Source: Nocardia arthritidis (GTDB lineage: Bacteria; Actinomycetota; Actinomycetes; Mycobacteriales; Mycobacteriaceae). From it: a stretch of 64,000 nucleotides of DNA. The translations under genes were made by a program, and so were the position numbers. The notes beneath the pieces are model-generated. The model saw only the letters and a list, made by a program, of their open reading frames with translations, searched no databases and was not told where the DNA came from. Location: NCBI RefSeq assembly GCF_011801145.1, contig NZ_CP046172.1:3968001-4032000 (forward strand). The letters are read 5' to 3'. Below are positions 34,224-42,069 of this stretch, piece by piece. How positions within the stretch are numbered: the first letter of the stretch is position 1; each line of letters begins with the position of its first letter.

Positions 34224-35632
34224 ACCGGAAAGTTGCTGCGGAACAAGCCTTTCGGGTCGCGGTGCCGTTTGATGTCGCGCAGCCGGGCCAGGGTGTCCGC
34301 GTCGACGGCGTCGGCGGCGCGCTGCCCGGGCGCCAGGAAGCCGAACGGCGTACGGCCGGTCGCATTCTCGCCGAACGCGTCGAGGTAGTCGCGGATCCGG
34401 GCCTGGACGTTCGCGGTGTCCTCCGGTCGCATGCGCAAGCCGTGGAAGCCGACGCAGAAGCGTTCGGGCACCGCGCCCGCCGCGCTGTCCGACGGGCGGG
34501 TGAGCGCGCCGCCGAGCTGCCGGACCTGCACGCTGATCAGGGGAGATATCGGCCCCGTGAGCAGGGCCCCGATGGCGGGCTCGGTGAGATCGGTCAGCAG
34601 CACGGTGTGGTGCAGGCTGGGGCTCGGTCTGGTCGGTTCGGCGGTGATCGCGCCGATATCGTTGAGCGGCAGGATCTTTCGGGTGTCGGCGGTGCGTCCG
34701 TCGACGCGCTCCAGCGGTGCGAGCAGCGCTTGCGCGGACGCGGCGTCGCCGAGGTAGGTGACGCTGACGCCGACCATCGGTGGGGCGCTGGGGAATTGGG
34801 ACAGGCTCCACCACAGGGTCAGCTCGTCGGGCGCGATCGCGACGATCTCCCGGAACGCCGCGAGCACCTGCGGGGCGCGCTCGGCGGGCCACACCATCCG
34901 GCCGCCGTACAGGGACGGCACCGGGTGCAGCGCGAATTCGATCGCGGTGACCAGCGCGTAATCGCCGCCACCACCGCGCAACGCCCAGAACAGATCCGGT
35001 TCGGACGAGGCGGTGACGCGCAGCCTCCCGCCGTCGGCATCGATGACGTCGAATGCGGTGACGCTGTCGGCGGTCCAACCGAATTCGCGGGAGAACCAAC
35101 TCAATCCGCCGCCCAACGTGAAACCGGTGACGCCGACCTGCGGCGCGCTCCCGGTGACGCCGGTCAGCCCGTGCGGTGCGGCGGCCTCCTGCACCTGGGC
35201 CCAGGAGACCCCGGCGCCGACCCGTGCGGATCGGGTGCCAGGTTCGACGTGAATTTCGTCGATTCGGTTGGTGCGCACCAGGATTGCCCCGTCCAGCGCG
35301 TCGGCGGCGCCATGCCCGGTCGGTTGTGCCGCCAGCGTGCGTCCGGTGTCGCGGGCATAGCGGACGAGCGCGGCCGCGTCGTCGGCGTCGGCGACCTCGA
35401 CGACGGCGCGCACCGATTGCTCGACGGTCAGGTTCCACGGCTGGCGCGCCTGATCGAAATCTCTGTCGCCGGGCAGCGATACCCGGCCGCGGACCGCCGA
35501 TCGCAACCCGGCGTCGTCGGTAGCTGCCCGGCTGTCCGGTGCGCACGACGCCACCGCGAGTCCGCCGCCGACGGTGAAAAGCTCCCGTCTGCTCGACGCC
35601 GGTGTATCTTCGCCCGTGCGACCGGTTTCCAT
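34220..35632 (-). CDS. Tat-exported FAD-binding oxidoreductase, probable lipoprotein (BBE-like)
   Basis: 470 residues. The N-terminus has SRRELFTVGGGLAVASCAP: a twin-Arg at 15-16, a short hydrophobic stretch and a VASC lipobox with Cys30, so Tat export and lipid anchoring are likely. The FAD_binding_4 domain shows AAQPTGHGAADALDGAILV and GVTGFTLGGGLSWFSREFGW. The BBE-type C-terminus ends in LRDIKRHRDPKGLFRSNFPV. Family members oxidise sugars or alkaloids with covalent flavin. GHG retains the His often linked to FAD, but the usual second Cys position is not evident. RBS AGGAGG precedes the ATG. It overlaps the thioesterase gene tail by 4 bp. Confidence 0.87.
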   Translation of the reverse strand: METGRTGEDTPASSRRELFTVGGGLAVASCAPDSRAATDDAGLRSAVRGRVSLPGDRDFDQARQPWNLTVEQSVRAVVEVADADDAAALVRYARDTGRTLAAQPTGHGAADALDGAILVRTNRIDEIHVEPGTRSARVGAGVSWAQVQEAAAPHGLTGVTGSAPQVGVTGFTLGGGLSWFSREFGWTADSVTAFDVIDADGGRLRVTASSEPDLFWALRGGGGDYALVTAIEFALHPVPSLYGGRMVWPAERAPQVLAAFREIVAIAPDELTLWWSLSQFPSAPPMVGVSVTYLGDAASAQALLAPLERVDGRTADTRKILPLNDIGAITAEPTRPSPSLHHTVLLTDLTEPAIGALLTGPISPLISVQVRQLGGALTRPSDSAAGAVPERFCVGFHGLRMRPEDTANVQARIRDYLDAFGENATGRTPFGFLAPGQRAADAVDADTLARLRDIKRHRDPKGLFRSNFPV

Positions 35633-35831
35633 CCATTCCTCCTAGGTGATCTGTCGAGCAACTGTATAGAGCCGAAATGTGCAGTTGCCGGGAGGAAGCC
35701 ACACGTCGGTGCGAAAATGATCAATCGCTGATCGGAAATTGATCCGCGCGTCGGCGGAAATGGTCTTCTATCAGGTGAATGCGGTTCTCGGTATGTCGAA
35801 CCGGGCGCCTATCCGATATTTTGCCCCGAAG

Positions 35832-36371
35832 TTACTTATAGAGCAGCTTTTCCAGCTGAGCGAATGCCGTGGCGGCCGTATTCGGCGTCAGCTGAACACC
35901 TTTGATCACCGCGATTATGAGCTCGACCGCCTCGTCCGGATCGACGCGCGCCGACCACGCGCCCGATTCCGTTCCGGCGACGAACAATTCGCGCAGCCAG
36001 CGCCGCCAGTTGGCCTCGTGCCGCTCGAGTATCGCCCGCACCGCGGGATCGCGGCGGGCGCGCAGATCGAGTTCGGCGGTGACGACGAACACCTCCGGCG
36101 CGTCGGCCAGCAGCTCGCGCAGATGGGTCAGGTAGGTGCGCAGGGACTCGGTCGCACCTTCGGCGGGCGTCACGGCGAACCGGCCGATCGTGTACCGCGC
36201 CACCTCGGCGATGATGTCCTGTTTTCCGGGGAAGTGATGGTGCAGGGTCGAGTGGTCGATGCCGACGTCCTCGGCGATCTGCCGCAGTCGCAGACCCTCG
36301 AACCCGCCCCGGGCCAGCTGATCGAACGCCGCCCGGACGATCTCGGTCCGCCTGTCCGCCTGTCCGCCCAC
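35832..36371 (-). CDS. TetR-family transcriptional regulator
   Basis: 179 residues. The HTH reads FDQLARGGFEGLRLRQIAED then VGIDHSTLHHHFPGKQDIIA, with a C-terminal AcrR-like helical domain. It is divergent from a DinB-family gene, with two identical CAACCA-N2-TGGTTG operators between them, so it almost certainly controls that gene and itself. The roughly 200-bp space between it and the FAD lipoprotein gene downstream holds only promoter-like AT-rich sequence. Confidence 0.93.
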   Translation of the reverse strand: MGGQADRRTEIVRAAFDQLARGGFEGLRLRQIAEDVGIDHSTLHHHFPGKQDIIAEVARYTIGRFAVTPAEGATESLRTYLTHLRELLADAPEVFVVTAELDLRARRDPAVRAILERHEANWRRWLRELFVAGTESGAWSARVDPDEAVELIIAVIKGVQLTPNTAATAFAQLEKLLYK

Positions 36372-36388
36372 GCGGCCTCCTCGCTCAC

Positions 36389-36447
36389 CAACCAGTTGGT
36401 TGATCGTAGCGCCTGTGGTTGACTGTGCTCACTCAACCAAGTGGTTG
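36389..36447. promoter_or_regulatory. twin CAACCA-N2-TGGTTG operators for the divergent TetR
   Basis: CAACCAGTTGGTTG (36389-36402) and CAACCAAGTGGTTG (36434-36447) have identical perfect 6-bp arms around a 2-bp centre, 45 bp apart. The second overlaps the region just before the DinB start codon. This is strong evidence for direct repression of both divergent genes. Confidence 0.85.
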
Positions 36448-36462
36448 GTGGAGGAGGGACTG

Positions 36463-37005
36463 TTGACTATCGATTGGGCAGACGAACTCGGCGATCAACT
36501 GGACTGGCACTGGCGAGAACGCCTGCGGCCCAGGCTGATCGGGCTGACCGATGCGGAGTATTTCTGGGAGCCGGTCCCGGATTGCTGGACCGTGCGCCCG
36601 CGCCGCGGCGAGCACGAGATGGGCGGCGGCCGGTTCACCGTCGACTACGCCTTTCCCGCCCCGAGCCCCGCGCCGGTGACCACCATCGCATGGCGACTGG
36701 CCCACATCACCGTGCACGTGCTGGCCAAACGCGCCGAAATACATTTCGGCGCAACGCCTGTCGACTACGACACACACGTGTACGCGGGTACCGCCGCCGC
36801 GGCCCTCGACCAGCTCGACCGCGCCTATGCCGCGTGGGCGTCCGGTATGCGCACGGCGGATCTCGAACGCGGCTGCGGCCCGGACTCCGGTCCCTTCGCG
36901 AGCCGTCCGCTGGCGGCGCTGGTCCAGCACGTCAACCGCGAGGTGATTCATCATGGCGCGGAAATCGCGCTACTGCGCGACCTATATCTGCGTATGGCTC
37001 GGTGA
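36463..37005 (+). CDS. DinB-superfamily protein (putative thiol-dependent transferase fold)
   Basis: About 180 residues in the four-helix DinB/YfiT fold. The metal-binding His pattern is suggested by WRLAHITVHVLAKRAEIHFG and the C-terminal VQHVNREVIHHGAEIALLRD. LDWHWRERLRPRLIGLTDAEY is helix one. Actinobacterial members include mycothiol- and bacillithiol-dependent S-transferases and detoxification enzymes. TTG 36463 is preferred because GGAGG lies at 36453; GTG 36448 is in frame but falls inside the operator. Repressed, presumably, by the divergent TetR. Confidence 0.85.
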   Translation: MTIDWADELGDQLDWHWRERLRPRLIGLTDAEYFWEPVPDCWTVRPRRGEHEMGGGRFTVDYAFPAPSPAPVTTIAWRLAHITVHVLAKRAEIHFGATPVDYDTHVYAGTAAAALDQLDRAYAAWASGMRTADLERGCGPDSGPFASRPLAALVQHVNREVIHHGAEIALLRDLYLRMAR

Positions 37006-37052
37006 AAAATAGTTTTCTAGAACGTATTACAGGTTAGCGAAGAGGAGAAACG

Positions 37053-37871
37053 ATGATGGATAGACGTTTTCGCTTCGGGGTGATCGGTGGACCGGGAGCC
37101 CAGTGGCGCGAACTCGCCTGCCGCACCGAGGAACTCGGCTATTCGACCTTGCTGATGCCGGATGGTCTGAGCCTGCTCGCACCGTTGCCCGCCGCCGCGG
37201 TGGCGGCCTCGGTCACCAAGACGCTGCGCGTCGGCACCTTCGTGCTGGCGAGCACCGTGCGGATGCCGCGAACGGCGGCATGGGAGGCCGCCAGCGTCGC
37301 GGTGCTGACCGACCACCGGCTGGAGTTGGGCATCGGCACCGGGAATCCCTGGATGAACCGGGCGGCCGTCGACGAGCTCGGGATGCCCGAGACCACACCC
37401 GCGCAGCGACTGGCCCTCGTCGAGCAGACCGTGCGGCACCTGCGGGAACTGGAGACGACCGCACACACCCCCGTGCTGATCGCCGCAGGCGGCCCGCGCT
37501 CTCGAAAACTGGCCGGGCAAATCGCCGATATCGTCACCCCCGCCAACCACCCGCTGGCCGACCGGCAGGAGATCGCGCGAATCGTCGCCGAGATCGACGC
37601 GGCCGCCGGACCCCGCGCGGACCGGCTCGAATACCTGATGAACGTCCTCATCGTCGGCGATGCCATACCCCGGCGGCTGGCGCCACTCGCCGGCGACGAT
37701 ATCGGCGCCCTGATCGCGGCCGACTCGTTGAGCCTGTTGCGCGGTACCCCTCGGCAAATGGCCGACGAGATCCAGCGTCGCCGCGACGCATTCGGCTTCT
37801 CCTACATCACCGTCAACGAGCTCTTCATCGACCAGTTCGCGCCGGTGGTCGAGCTGCTGGCCGGACGATGA
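37053..37871 (+). CDS. LLM-class F420-dependent oxidoreductase
   Basis: 272 residues, with AGGAGAAACG before tandem ATGs at 37053 and 37056. Barrel segments: FRFGVIGGPGAQWRELACRT, LLMPDGLSLLAP, LRVGTFVLASTVRMPRTAAW, HRLELGIGTGNPWMNRAAVD and HTPVLIAAGGPRSRKLAGQI. These match actinobacterial LLM enzymes that use F420. It follows the DinB gene by 47 bp on the same strand and could be co-regulated by the same TetR. Substrate unknown. Confidence 0.9.
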   Translation: MMDRRFRFGVIGGPGAQWRELACRTEELGYSTLLMPDGLSLLAPLPAAAVAASVTKTLRVGTFVLASTVRMPRTAAWEAASVAVLTDHRLELGIGTGNPWMNRAAVDELGMPETTPAQRLALVEQTVRHLRELETTAHTPVLIAAGGPRSRKLAGQIADIVTPANHPLADRQEIARIVAEIDAAAGPRADRLEYLMNVLIVGDAIPRRLAPLAGDDIGALIAADSLSLLRGTPRQMADEIQRRRDAFGFSYITVNELFIDQFAPVVELLAGR

Positions 37872-38017
37872 GTAGCCGCTTCGTTGCTCTGTGACCGGCG
37901 TTCGCGTTGACGGCGTCGGATGCGGGCCGATTTCCCTGGAGGGTGGTCGAGCTGGCATCCTTCCGGCGTATGCGGCGACTCGGTCGCCTGACCATTTGCC
38001 TTTAGGAGTCTGCACAG

Positions 38018-38116
38018 ATGCCTCTCGCCGAAGCCGCGATTCTGGATGCGCGACGAGTGGTCGTCGGGCTGTGGCGTGGGGGCCGGGCCTCGGTGGTGCG
38101 GGCGGGTGCGCGGTGA
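38018..38116 (+). CDS. 32-residue leader peptide ORF coupled to the amino acid permease
   Basis: ATG 38018 has AGGAG at 38004-38008 and a 32-codon frame (MPLAEAAILDARRVVVGLWR and then GGRASVVRAGAR) ending in TGA at 38114-38116, which overlaps the permease GTG (GTGA). The position, the RBS and the overlap suggest translational coupling or ribosome-mediated control. The peptide has six Arg residues in 32, so an Arg-sensing attenuation role can be imagined, but nothing proves it. It may also simply help initiation at the weak GTG. Confidence 0.5.
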   Translation: MPLAEAAILDARRVVVGLWRGGRASVVRAGAR

Positions 38117-39495
38117 CGACGACGCGAGATCAGGTGGGCACCGATCTGCGGAGGTCGCTCGGGCGTCGGCAGATGACGATGCTCGGGCTCGGGTCGGCAT
38201 TGGGTACCGGACTTTTTCTGGGGTCCGGTGCGGCCATCGGTATCGCCGGGCCCGCCGTGATCGTCGCGTACGTGATCTGCGCGGTGATCGCGGGCATCAT
38301 CTCGGCGTGTCTGGCGGAGATGACCGCGCGCTACCCGCTGCGCGGCGCGTTCGGTGCGCTGTGCGCGCGGTTCCTGTCGCCGTTCGCCGGGTACGTCGCC
38401 CGCTGGTCCTACAGTGCGGCGGCGGTGATCGCGGTGGGCAGCGAGGTGGTGGCCGCGGCCACCTATCTGCGGTTCTGGTGGCCCGGCCTGCCGATGTGGG
38501 TGGGTGTCGCGGTGGTCGCCGGGATCGTCGTCGCGATCAATCTGGTCGGCGTCGGTTCGTTCGGCGCGGTGGAATTCGTGCTGTCCAGCGTGAAAGTCAT
38601 TGCGCTTTCGCTGTTTATCGTCTTCGGAGTGCTGCTGGTATTCGTCGGGCTGCCGCGCTTGGACGCGGTGGGCGTCGAAAACCTCACCGGGCACGGCGGA
38701 TTCGCGCCGCACGGCTGGGCGGCGGTGTGGCAATCGATGTCGATCGTGATCTTCGGATTCGTCGGCATCGAGCTGGTCGCCATCTCGGCGCCGGAGGCGA
38801 AGGATCCGCGCGGCGCCATCGAGGCGGCGATGCGCACGCTGATCTGGCGGCTGGCGTTCTTCTATATCGCGGCGGTCGCGATCGTGCTCTGCGTCGTGCC
38901 GTGGACCGACGCCGCGACGGGCGGCGGCGTCCGGTCGAGTCCGTTCGTGCAGGTCTTCGGCGCGGTCGGGATTCCGGCGGCGGCCGCGATCACGAACTTC
39001 CTGGTGCTGGTCGCGGCGGTCTCGGCGGCGAACGCCAACCTCTACGGCGCGACGCGATTGATCAACTCGCTGGCGCTGGACGGTATGGCGCCCCGGATAC
39101 TCCGCGCGACCTCGGGGCGCGGCGTTCCGGTGGCGGCGGTCGCGCTGGCCGCGACCGGCACCCTCGTCGCGGCGGTGCTCACGATGTCGGGCGTCGCCAA
39201 TATCTATGTGCTGCTCACATCGGTGGCGATTTTCGGCGTGCTGGTGACCTGGCTGTTGATCCTGGTGTCGTACTTGCGTTTTCGCGACGGGGCGCCGCGG
39301 ACCGGGTTCGCGGCGAAATTGGGTAAGCCCGCCGCGCTGGTCGGCATCGCAGGTGTGCTCGCGATCGTCGCGACCGCCGCCGCGGTGCACATGATGACGA
39401 TGTCGCTGGTGATCGGGCTGCTGTTCCTGCTGATTCTGGCCGGGGTGTATCGAGCCGCGGGGTTGCACAACCGCTTGCCTGCCGCGACGGACTGA
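38113..39495 (+). CDS. amino acid permease, APC superfamily (AAT family)
   Basis: 460 residues with 12 predicted TM helices. TM1 carries the unwound substrate-binding motif LGSALGTGLFLGSGAAIGIA (G-S/A-G type). TM6 (MSIVIFGFVGIELVAISAPE) shows the FxGxE pattern of AAT/APC transporters. The N-terminus DLRRSLGRRQMTMLGLG is typical of the proline/GABA/aromatic permease group. The GTG 38113 start is the only one that keeps the whole conserved N-terminus. It overlaps the stop of a 32-codon leader ORF. Likely substrate: a neutral or basic amino acid. Confidence 0.9.
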   Translation: MTTTRDQVGTDLRRSLGRRQMTMLGLGSALGTGLFLGSGAAIGIAGPAVIVAYVICAVIAGIISACLAEMTARYPLRGAFGALCARFLSPFAGYVARWSYSAAAVIAVGSEVVAAATYLRFWWPGLPMWVGVAVVAGIVVAINLVGVGSFGAVEFVLSSVKVIALSLFIVFGVLLVFVGLPRLDAVGVENLTGHGGFAPHGWAAVWQSMSIVIFGFVGIELVAISAPEAKDPRGAIEAAMRTLIWRLAFFYIAAVAIVLCVVPWTDAATGGGVRSSPFVQVFGAVGIPAAAAITNFLVLVAAVSAANANLYGATRLINSLALDGMAPRILRATSGRGVPVAAVALAATGTLVAAVLTMSGVANIYVLLTSVAIFGVLVTWLLILVSYLRFRDGAPRTGFAAKLGKPAALVGIAGVLAIVATAAAVHMMTMSLVIGLLFLLILAGVYRAAGLHNRLPAATD

Positions 39496-39511
39496 TCGTT
39501 GGATACCGGCG

Positions 39512-39541
39512 CGGGCGAGCCCGTGGTGCGGGGCTCGCCCG
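39512..39541. terminator. strong bidirectional hairpin terminator
   Basis: CGGGCGAGCCC (39512-39522), an 8-base loop and GGGCTCGCCCG (39531-39541) form a perfect 11-bp GC stem between the convergent permease and secreted-protein genes. Confidence 0.75.
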
Positions 39542-39567
39542 GCCGTTATTCGTTGTGTGACAATCGG

Positions 39568-40203
39568 TTACGGGCCGACGGTGATCGGCTGCGACGGATC
39601 CGTCGTGTTGTTCAACACGAGGGTGCCGGATACCGATCCGGTCGTGGCGTCCGTCGGACAGATCGGGTCACCGGTAGTCCTGATCGGGGCCGAGACATTG
39701 TCGATCGTCACCGTCGGGGGATTCCCGTTGGTGAAGGTGCCGGACAGCGTCACGGGGCCATCCGGTGCCACCACGGTGGTGCAGTTGGCCAGGCCACTGC
39801 CCTGAATTACCATGCCGCCCTGCGGAATTGTCAGGCTTCCGGTGATCGTCGACCCGTACTGCACCTGGACCCCCCAGGTGCCGCTGGTGCTCACCGCGAT
39901 CGTGACCGGCAGGCTGCTGGAGCAGTCACCGATCGTCGGCGACCCGATCTGCACCGACACCGGACCGCTCGCGTTCTGGTTGCCCGGCGCCGCGGGCACG
40001 GAACCGTTCGCGTTGACGGTGTTGCAGCTTCCGGTCACTTCGCCCGCGGCGAAGGTCAGCGGGCCCTGGTTGACGGCCGAGACGGCGGCGCCCGCCGGGG
40101 TGACCGTTGTCGAGGCGTCGGCCTGAGCCGGGCTCGCGACGGCGACCGCGGTACAACTCGCCGCGGTCAGCGCCAGGCATGTGAAGGTAAATCTGCCGAG
40201 CAT
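39568..40203 (-). CDS. secreted protein of unknown function
   Basis: 211 residues starting at ATG 40203 behind GAGGAG. Signal peptide FTFTCLALTAASCTAVAVAS with AQA cleavage near residue 29. The mature domain is Gly/Thr/Ser-rich with predicted beta strands and two Cys pairs (TGSCNTVNANG, IGDCSSSLPV, LANCTTVVAPDG, GDPICPTD). This suggests a disulfide-stabilised beta-sandwich of the kind common among secreted Nocardia proteins. No catalytic motif and no named family. Its 5' region carries two structured elements (40235-40255 and 40310-40333). Confidence 0.75.
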   Translation of the reverse strand: MLGRFTFTCLALTAASCTAVAVASPAQADASTTVTPAGAAVSAVNQGPLTFAAGEVTGSCNTVNANGSVPAAPGNQNASGPVSVQIGSPTIGDCSSSLPVTIAVSTSGTWGVQVQYGSTITGSLTIPQGGMVIQGSGLANCTTVVAPDGPVTLSGTFTNGNPPTVTIDNVSAPIRTTGDPICPTDATTGSVSGTLVLNNTTDPSQPITVGP

Positions 40204-40234
40204 TACGCACTCCTCGATCAATGAGGGATTAGTC

Positions 40235-40255
40235 GACGACGGTGATTCCGTCGTC
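40235..40255 (-). promoter_or_regulatory. 5' leader stem-loop before the secreted-protein gene
   Basis: GACGACGG-N5-CCGTCGTC is a perfect 8-bp stem about 30 bp upstream of the start codon, leaving the GAGGAG RBS free. It could stabilise the mRNA or be an operator. Confidence 0.45.
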
Positions 40256-40309
40256 TGAAAAAGATGTGATTAAGATACCGGCGAGAGCGATCCGAGCGGG
40301 CGGTCTCAA

Positions 40310-40333
40310 CTGGGGAAAGGTTCCCCAGGAACC
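40310..40333. promoter_or_regulatory. two overlapping, mutually exclusive dyads
   Basis: CTGGGGAA-AGG-TTCCCCAG (40310-40328) and GGTTCC-CCA-GGAACC (40319-40333) are both perfect and share ten bases. They lie upstream of the secreted-protein promoter region, 155 bp past the end of the flavin monooxygenase gene. As RNA only one can form; as DNA they look like a compound operator. Confidence 0.5.
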
Positions 40334-40487
40334 GGGAGCTTTATCCGGCGCTTCGGGCCGCTCGAAATAACTCCGGAGAATTAACTGAACCGATGAATTC
40401 CCACCGGCAACGAAAGATCTTGGCCGGTGGAAATTTTCGCCGACCCGTAGACCGCGATGAGCACGCGATCATCCGGCCGACGGTGAT

Positions 40488-42053
40488 TCAGCTGGTGGTG
40501 GCCAGTGCGTCGTCCTGCGTCGCGGCGCGCGGCCGCGTGGTGCTGTAGCTGTAGTCGTTCAGCGGGAAATGCCGATTCTCCCAATACATTTCGAGCTGAG
40601 TCGACGGGCGGAAGGCGGCGCCGTCGCCCTGGTAGTTGATGTAGTAGGTGTTGGAGGTGACGCACCCCTGGGTGAACAGGTGCGTCCGCTTGGCGCGTTC
40701 GTCCATGCGGGCGAAGTAGCGGTCGTGCGGAACCTGGCGCACCTCGACCCGGGTGGCGCCGCGCCTGCGGGTTTCGGCGATCACCCTGGCGGCGTGTGCC
40801 GAAGTGGACTCGATCAAGGGGATATACGAGCCCGGCGCGTACGCGTACGGGCCGATCACCAGGAATGCGTTGGGGAATCCCGGGACCGAGACGCCCTGGT
40901 ATGCCTGATACCTGTTGGTGTCCCAGAATTCGCCGAGTTCGATGCCGCCGCGGCCGTATATCGGGTAGGCGGGTGTCGCGCCTTTTTCCATCACCCGGAA
41001 TCCGGTGGCGCACAGCACCATATCGAATTCGCGTTCGGCGCCGTCCGCGGTGACGATTCCGGTGGAGGTGAACCGGGCGATCGGCGTGGTGTCGAGTTCG
41101 ACGTGCGATCGGGTGAAGGTCTTGAAGTACACGTTGGAGACCGACGGCCGCTTACAGCCGAGCCGATAGTCGGGGGTGAGCTTGCGGCGCAGTTCCCGAT
41201 CGCGCACCTGGCTGAAAAGGTAGCCCTTGAGCGCTATTTCACCGATCCCGATGGCCGCACCGGTGAGCCTTGGATAACTCGAAAGGGCCAGGCCGGCGCC
41301 GAGACCGGCGTTCACGCCGACATTGCCGACGAACCGGACCGTCTTCTGCAAGGGCGGAAAGTTGAGGACCGAGTTGAGCGCCGGGCCCATCGGGAAGTCC
41401 AGCTTGGGGCCGATCCAGATCGCGCGCCGCTGATACACCGTCAGTTGCGCCACCGACTTGGCGAGCTCCGGTATCACCTGCAAAGCCGTTGCGCCCGTGC
41501 CTATTACGGCTACCCGCTGGCCCCGGTAATCGTAGGAGTGGTCCCACCGCGCGCTGTGCATGATCTTGCCGGCGTACTCGTCGATACCCGGAATGTCCGG
41601 TGTCTGCGGCACTTCCAGGCCGCCGACCGCGCCGATGGTGAACCGGGCGGTGATCTCGTCGCCGTGTTCGGTGCGGATCCGCCACAGATCGGCCGCCTCG
41701 TCGAAGGCCGCGCCGACGGCGCCGCAGCCGAGCCGCAGCTTGTCCCGCAGGCCCTGCCGGTCGACGACTTCCTCGGCGTAGCGCTGGATTTCGTGACCGG
41801 GTGCGAAGAATCGCGACCAGTTCGAGCGTTGCTGGAAGGAGAAGTTGTACACCGGCGACGGCACGTCGACGGCGACGCCGGGATAGGTGTTGGCGAACCA
41901 GGTTCCGCCGACCCTGCCCCATTTATCGATGATGAGGAAATTCTCGACGCCGACCCCGCGCAGCGCGACGCCGGCGCCGATCCCGCCGAGCCCGGCGCCG
42001 ATGATCACGACGTCGTATTGGGGGATGGTGCGAGAACCGTTGGTGGAACTCAT
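40488..42053 (-). CDS. flavin-containing monooxygenase, Baeyer-Villiger type
   Basis: 521 residues. FAD-binding GxGxxG in VVIIGAGLGGIGAGVALRG, the BVMO-like loop GRVGGTWFANTYPGVAVDVP, and NADPH-binding VAVIGTGATALQVIPELA. The BVMO fingerprint YAGKIMHSARWDHSYDY keeps G, H and W (F to Y at the first position). It inserts oxygen into ketones or oxidises heteroatoms using NADPH; substrate unknown. RBS AAGAGG before ATG 42053. It lies 16 bp downstream of a second monooxygenase, forming a pair that may act in sequence. Confidence 0.92.
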   Translation of the reverse strand: MSSTNGSRTIPQYDVVIIGAGLGGIGAGVALRGVGVENFLIIDKWGRVGGTWFANTYPGVAVDVPSPVYNFSFQQRSNWSRFFAPGHEIQRYAEEVVDRQGLRDKLRLGCGAVGAAFDEAADLWRIRTEHGDEITARFTIGAVGGLEVPQTPDIPGIDEYAGKIMHSARWDHSYDYRGQRVAVIGTGATALQVIPELAKSVAQLTVYQRRAIWIGPKLDFPMGPALNSVLNFPPLQKTVRFVGNVGVNAGLGAGLALSSYPRLTGAAIGIGEIALKGYLFSQVRDRELRRKLTPDYRLGCKRPSVSNVYFKTFTRSHVELDTTPIARFTSTGIVTADGAEREFDMVLCATGFRVMEKGATPAYPIYGRGGIELGEFWDTNRYQAYQGVSVPGFPNAFLVIGPYAYAPGSYIPLIESTSAHAARVIAETRRRGATRVEVRQVPHDRYFARMDERAKRTHLFTQGCVTSNTYYINYQGDGAAFRPSTQLEMYWENRHFPLNDYSYSTTRPRAATQDDALATTS

Positions 42054-42069
42054 CGTTGAGACCTCTTGT

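Noticed and set aside
38002..39468. 488-codon minus-strand frame opposite the amino acid permease
   Set aside because: Repetitive His/Arg/Asp/Gln-rich translation typical of the antisense of a GC-rich membrane-protein gene; no conserved motif.
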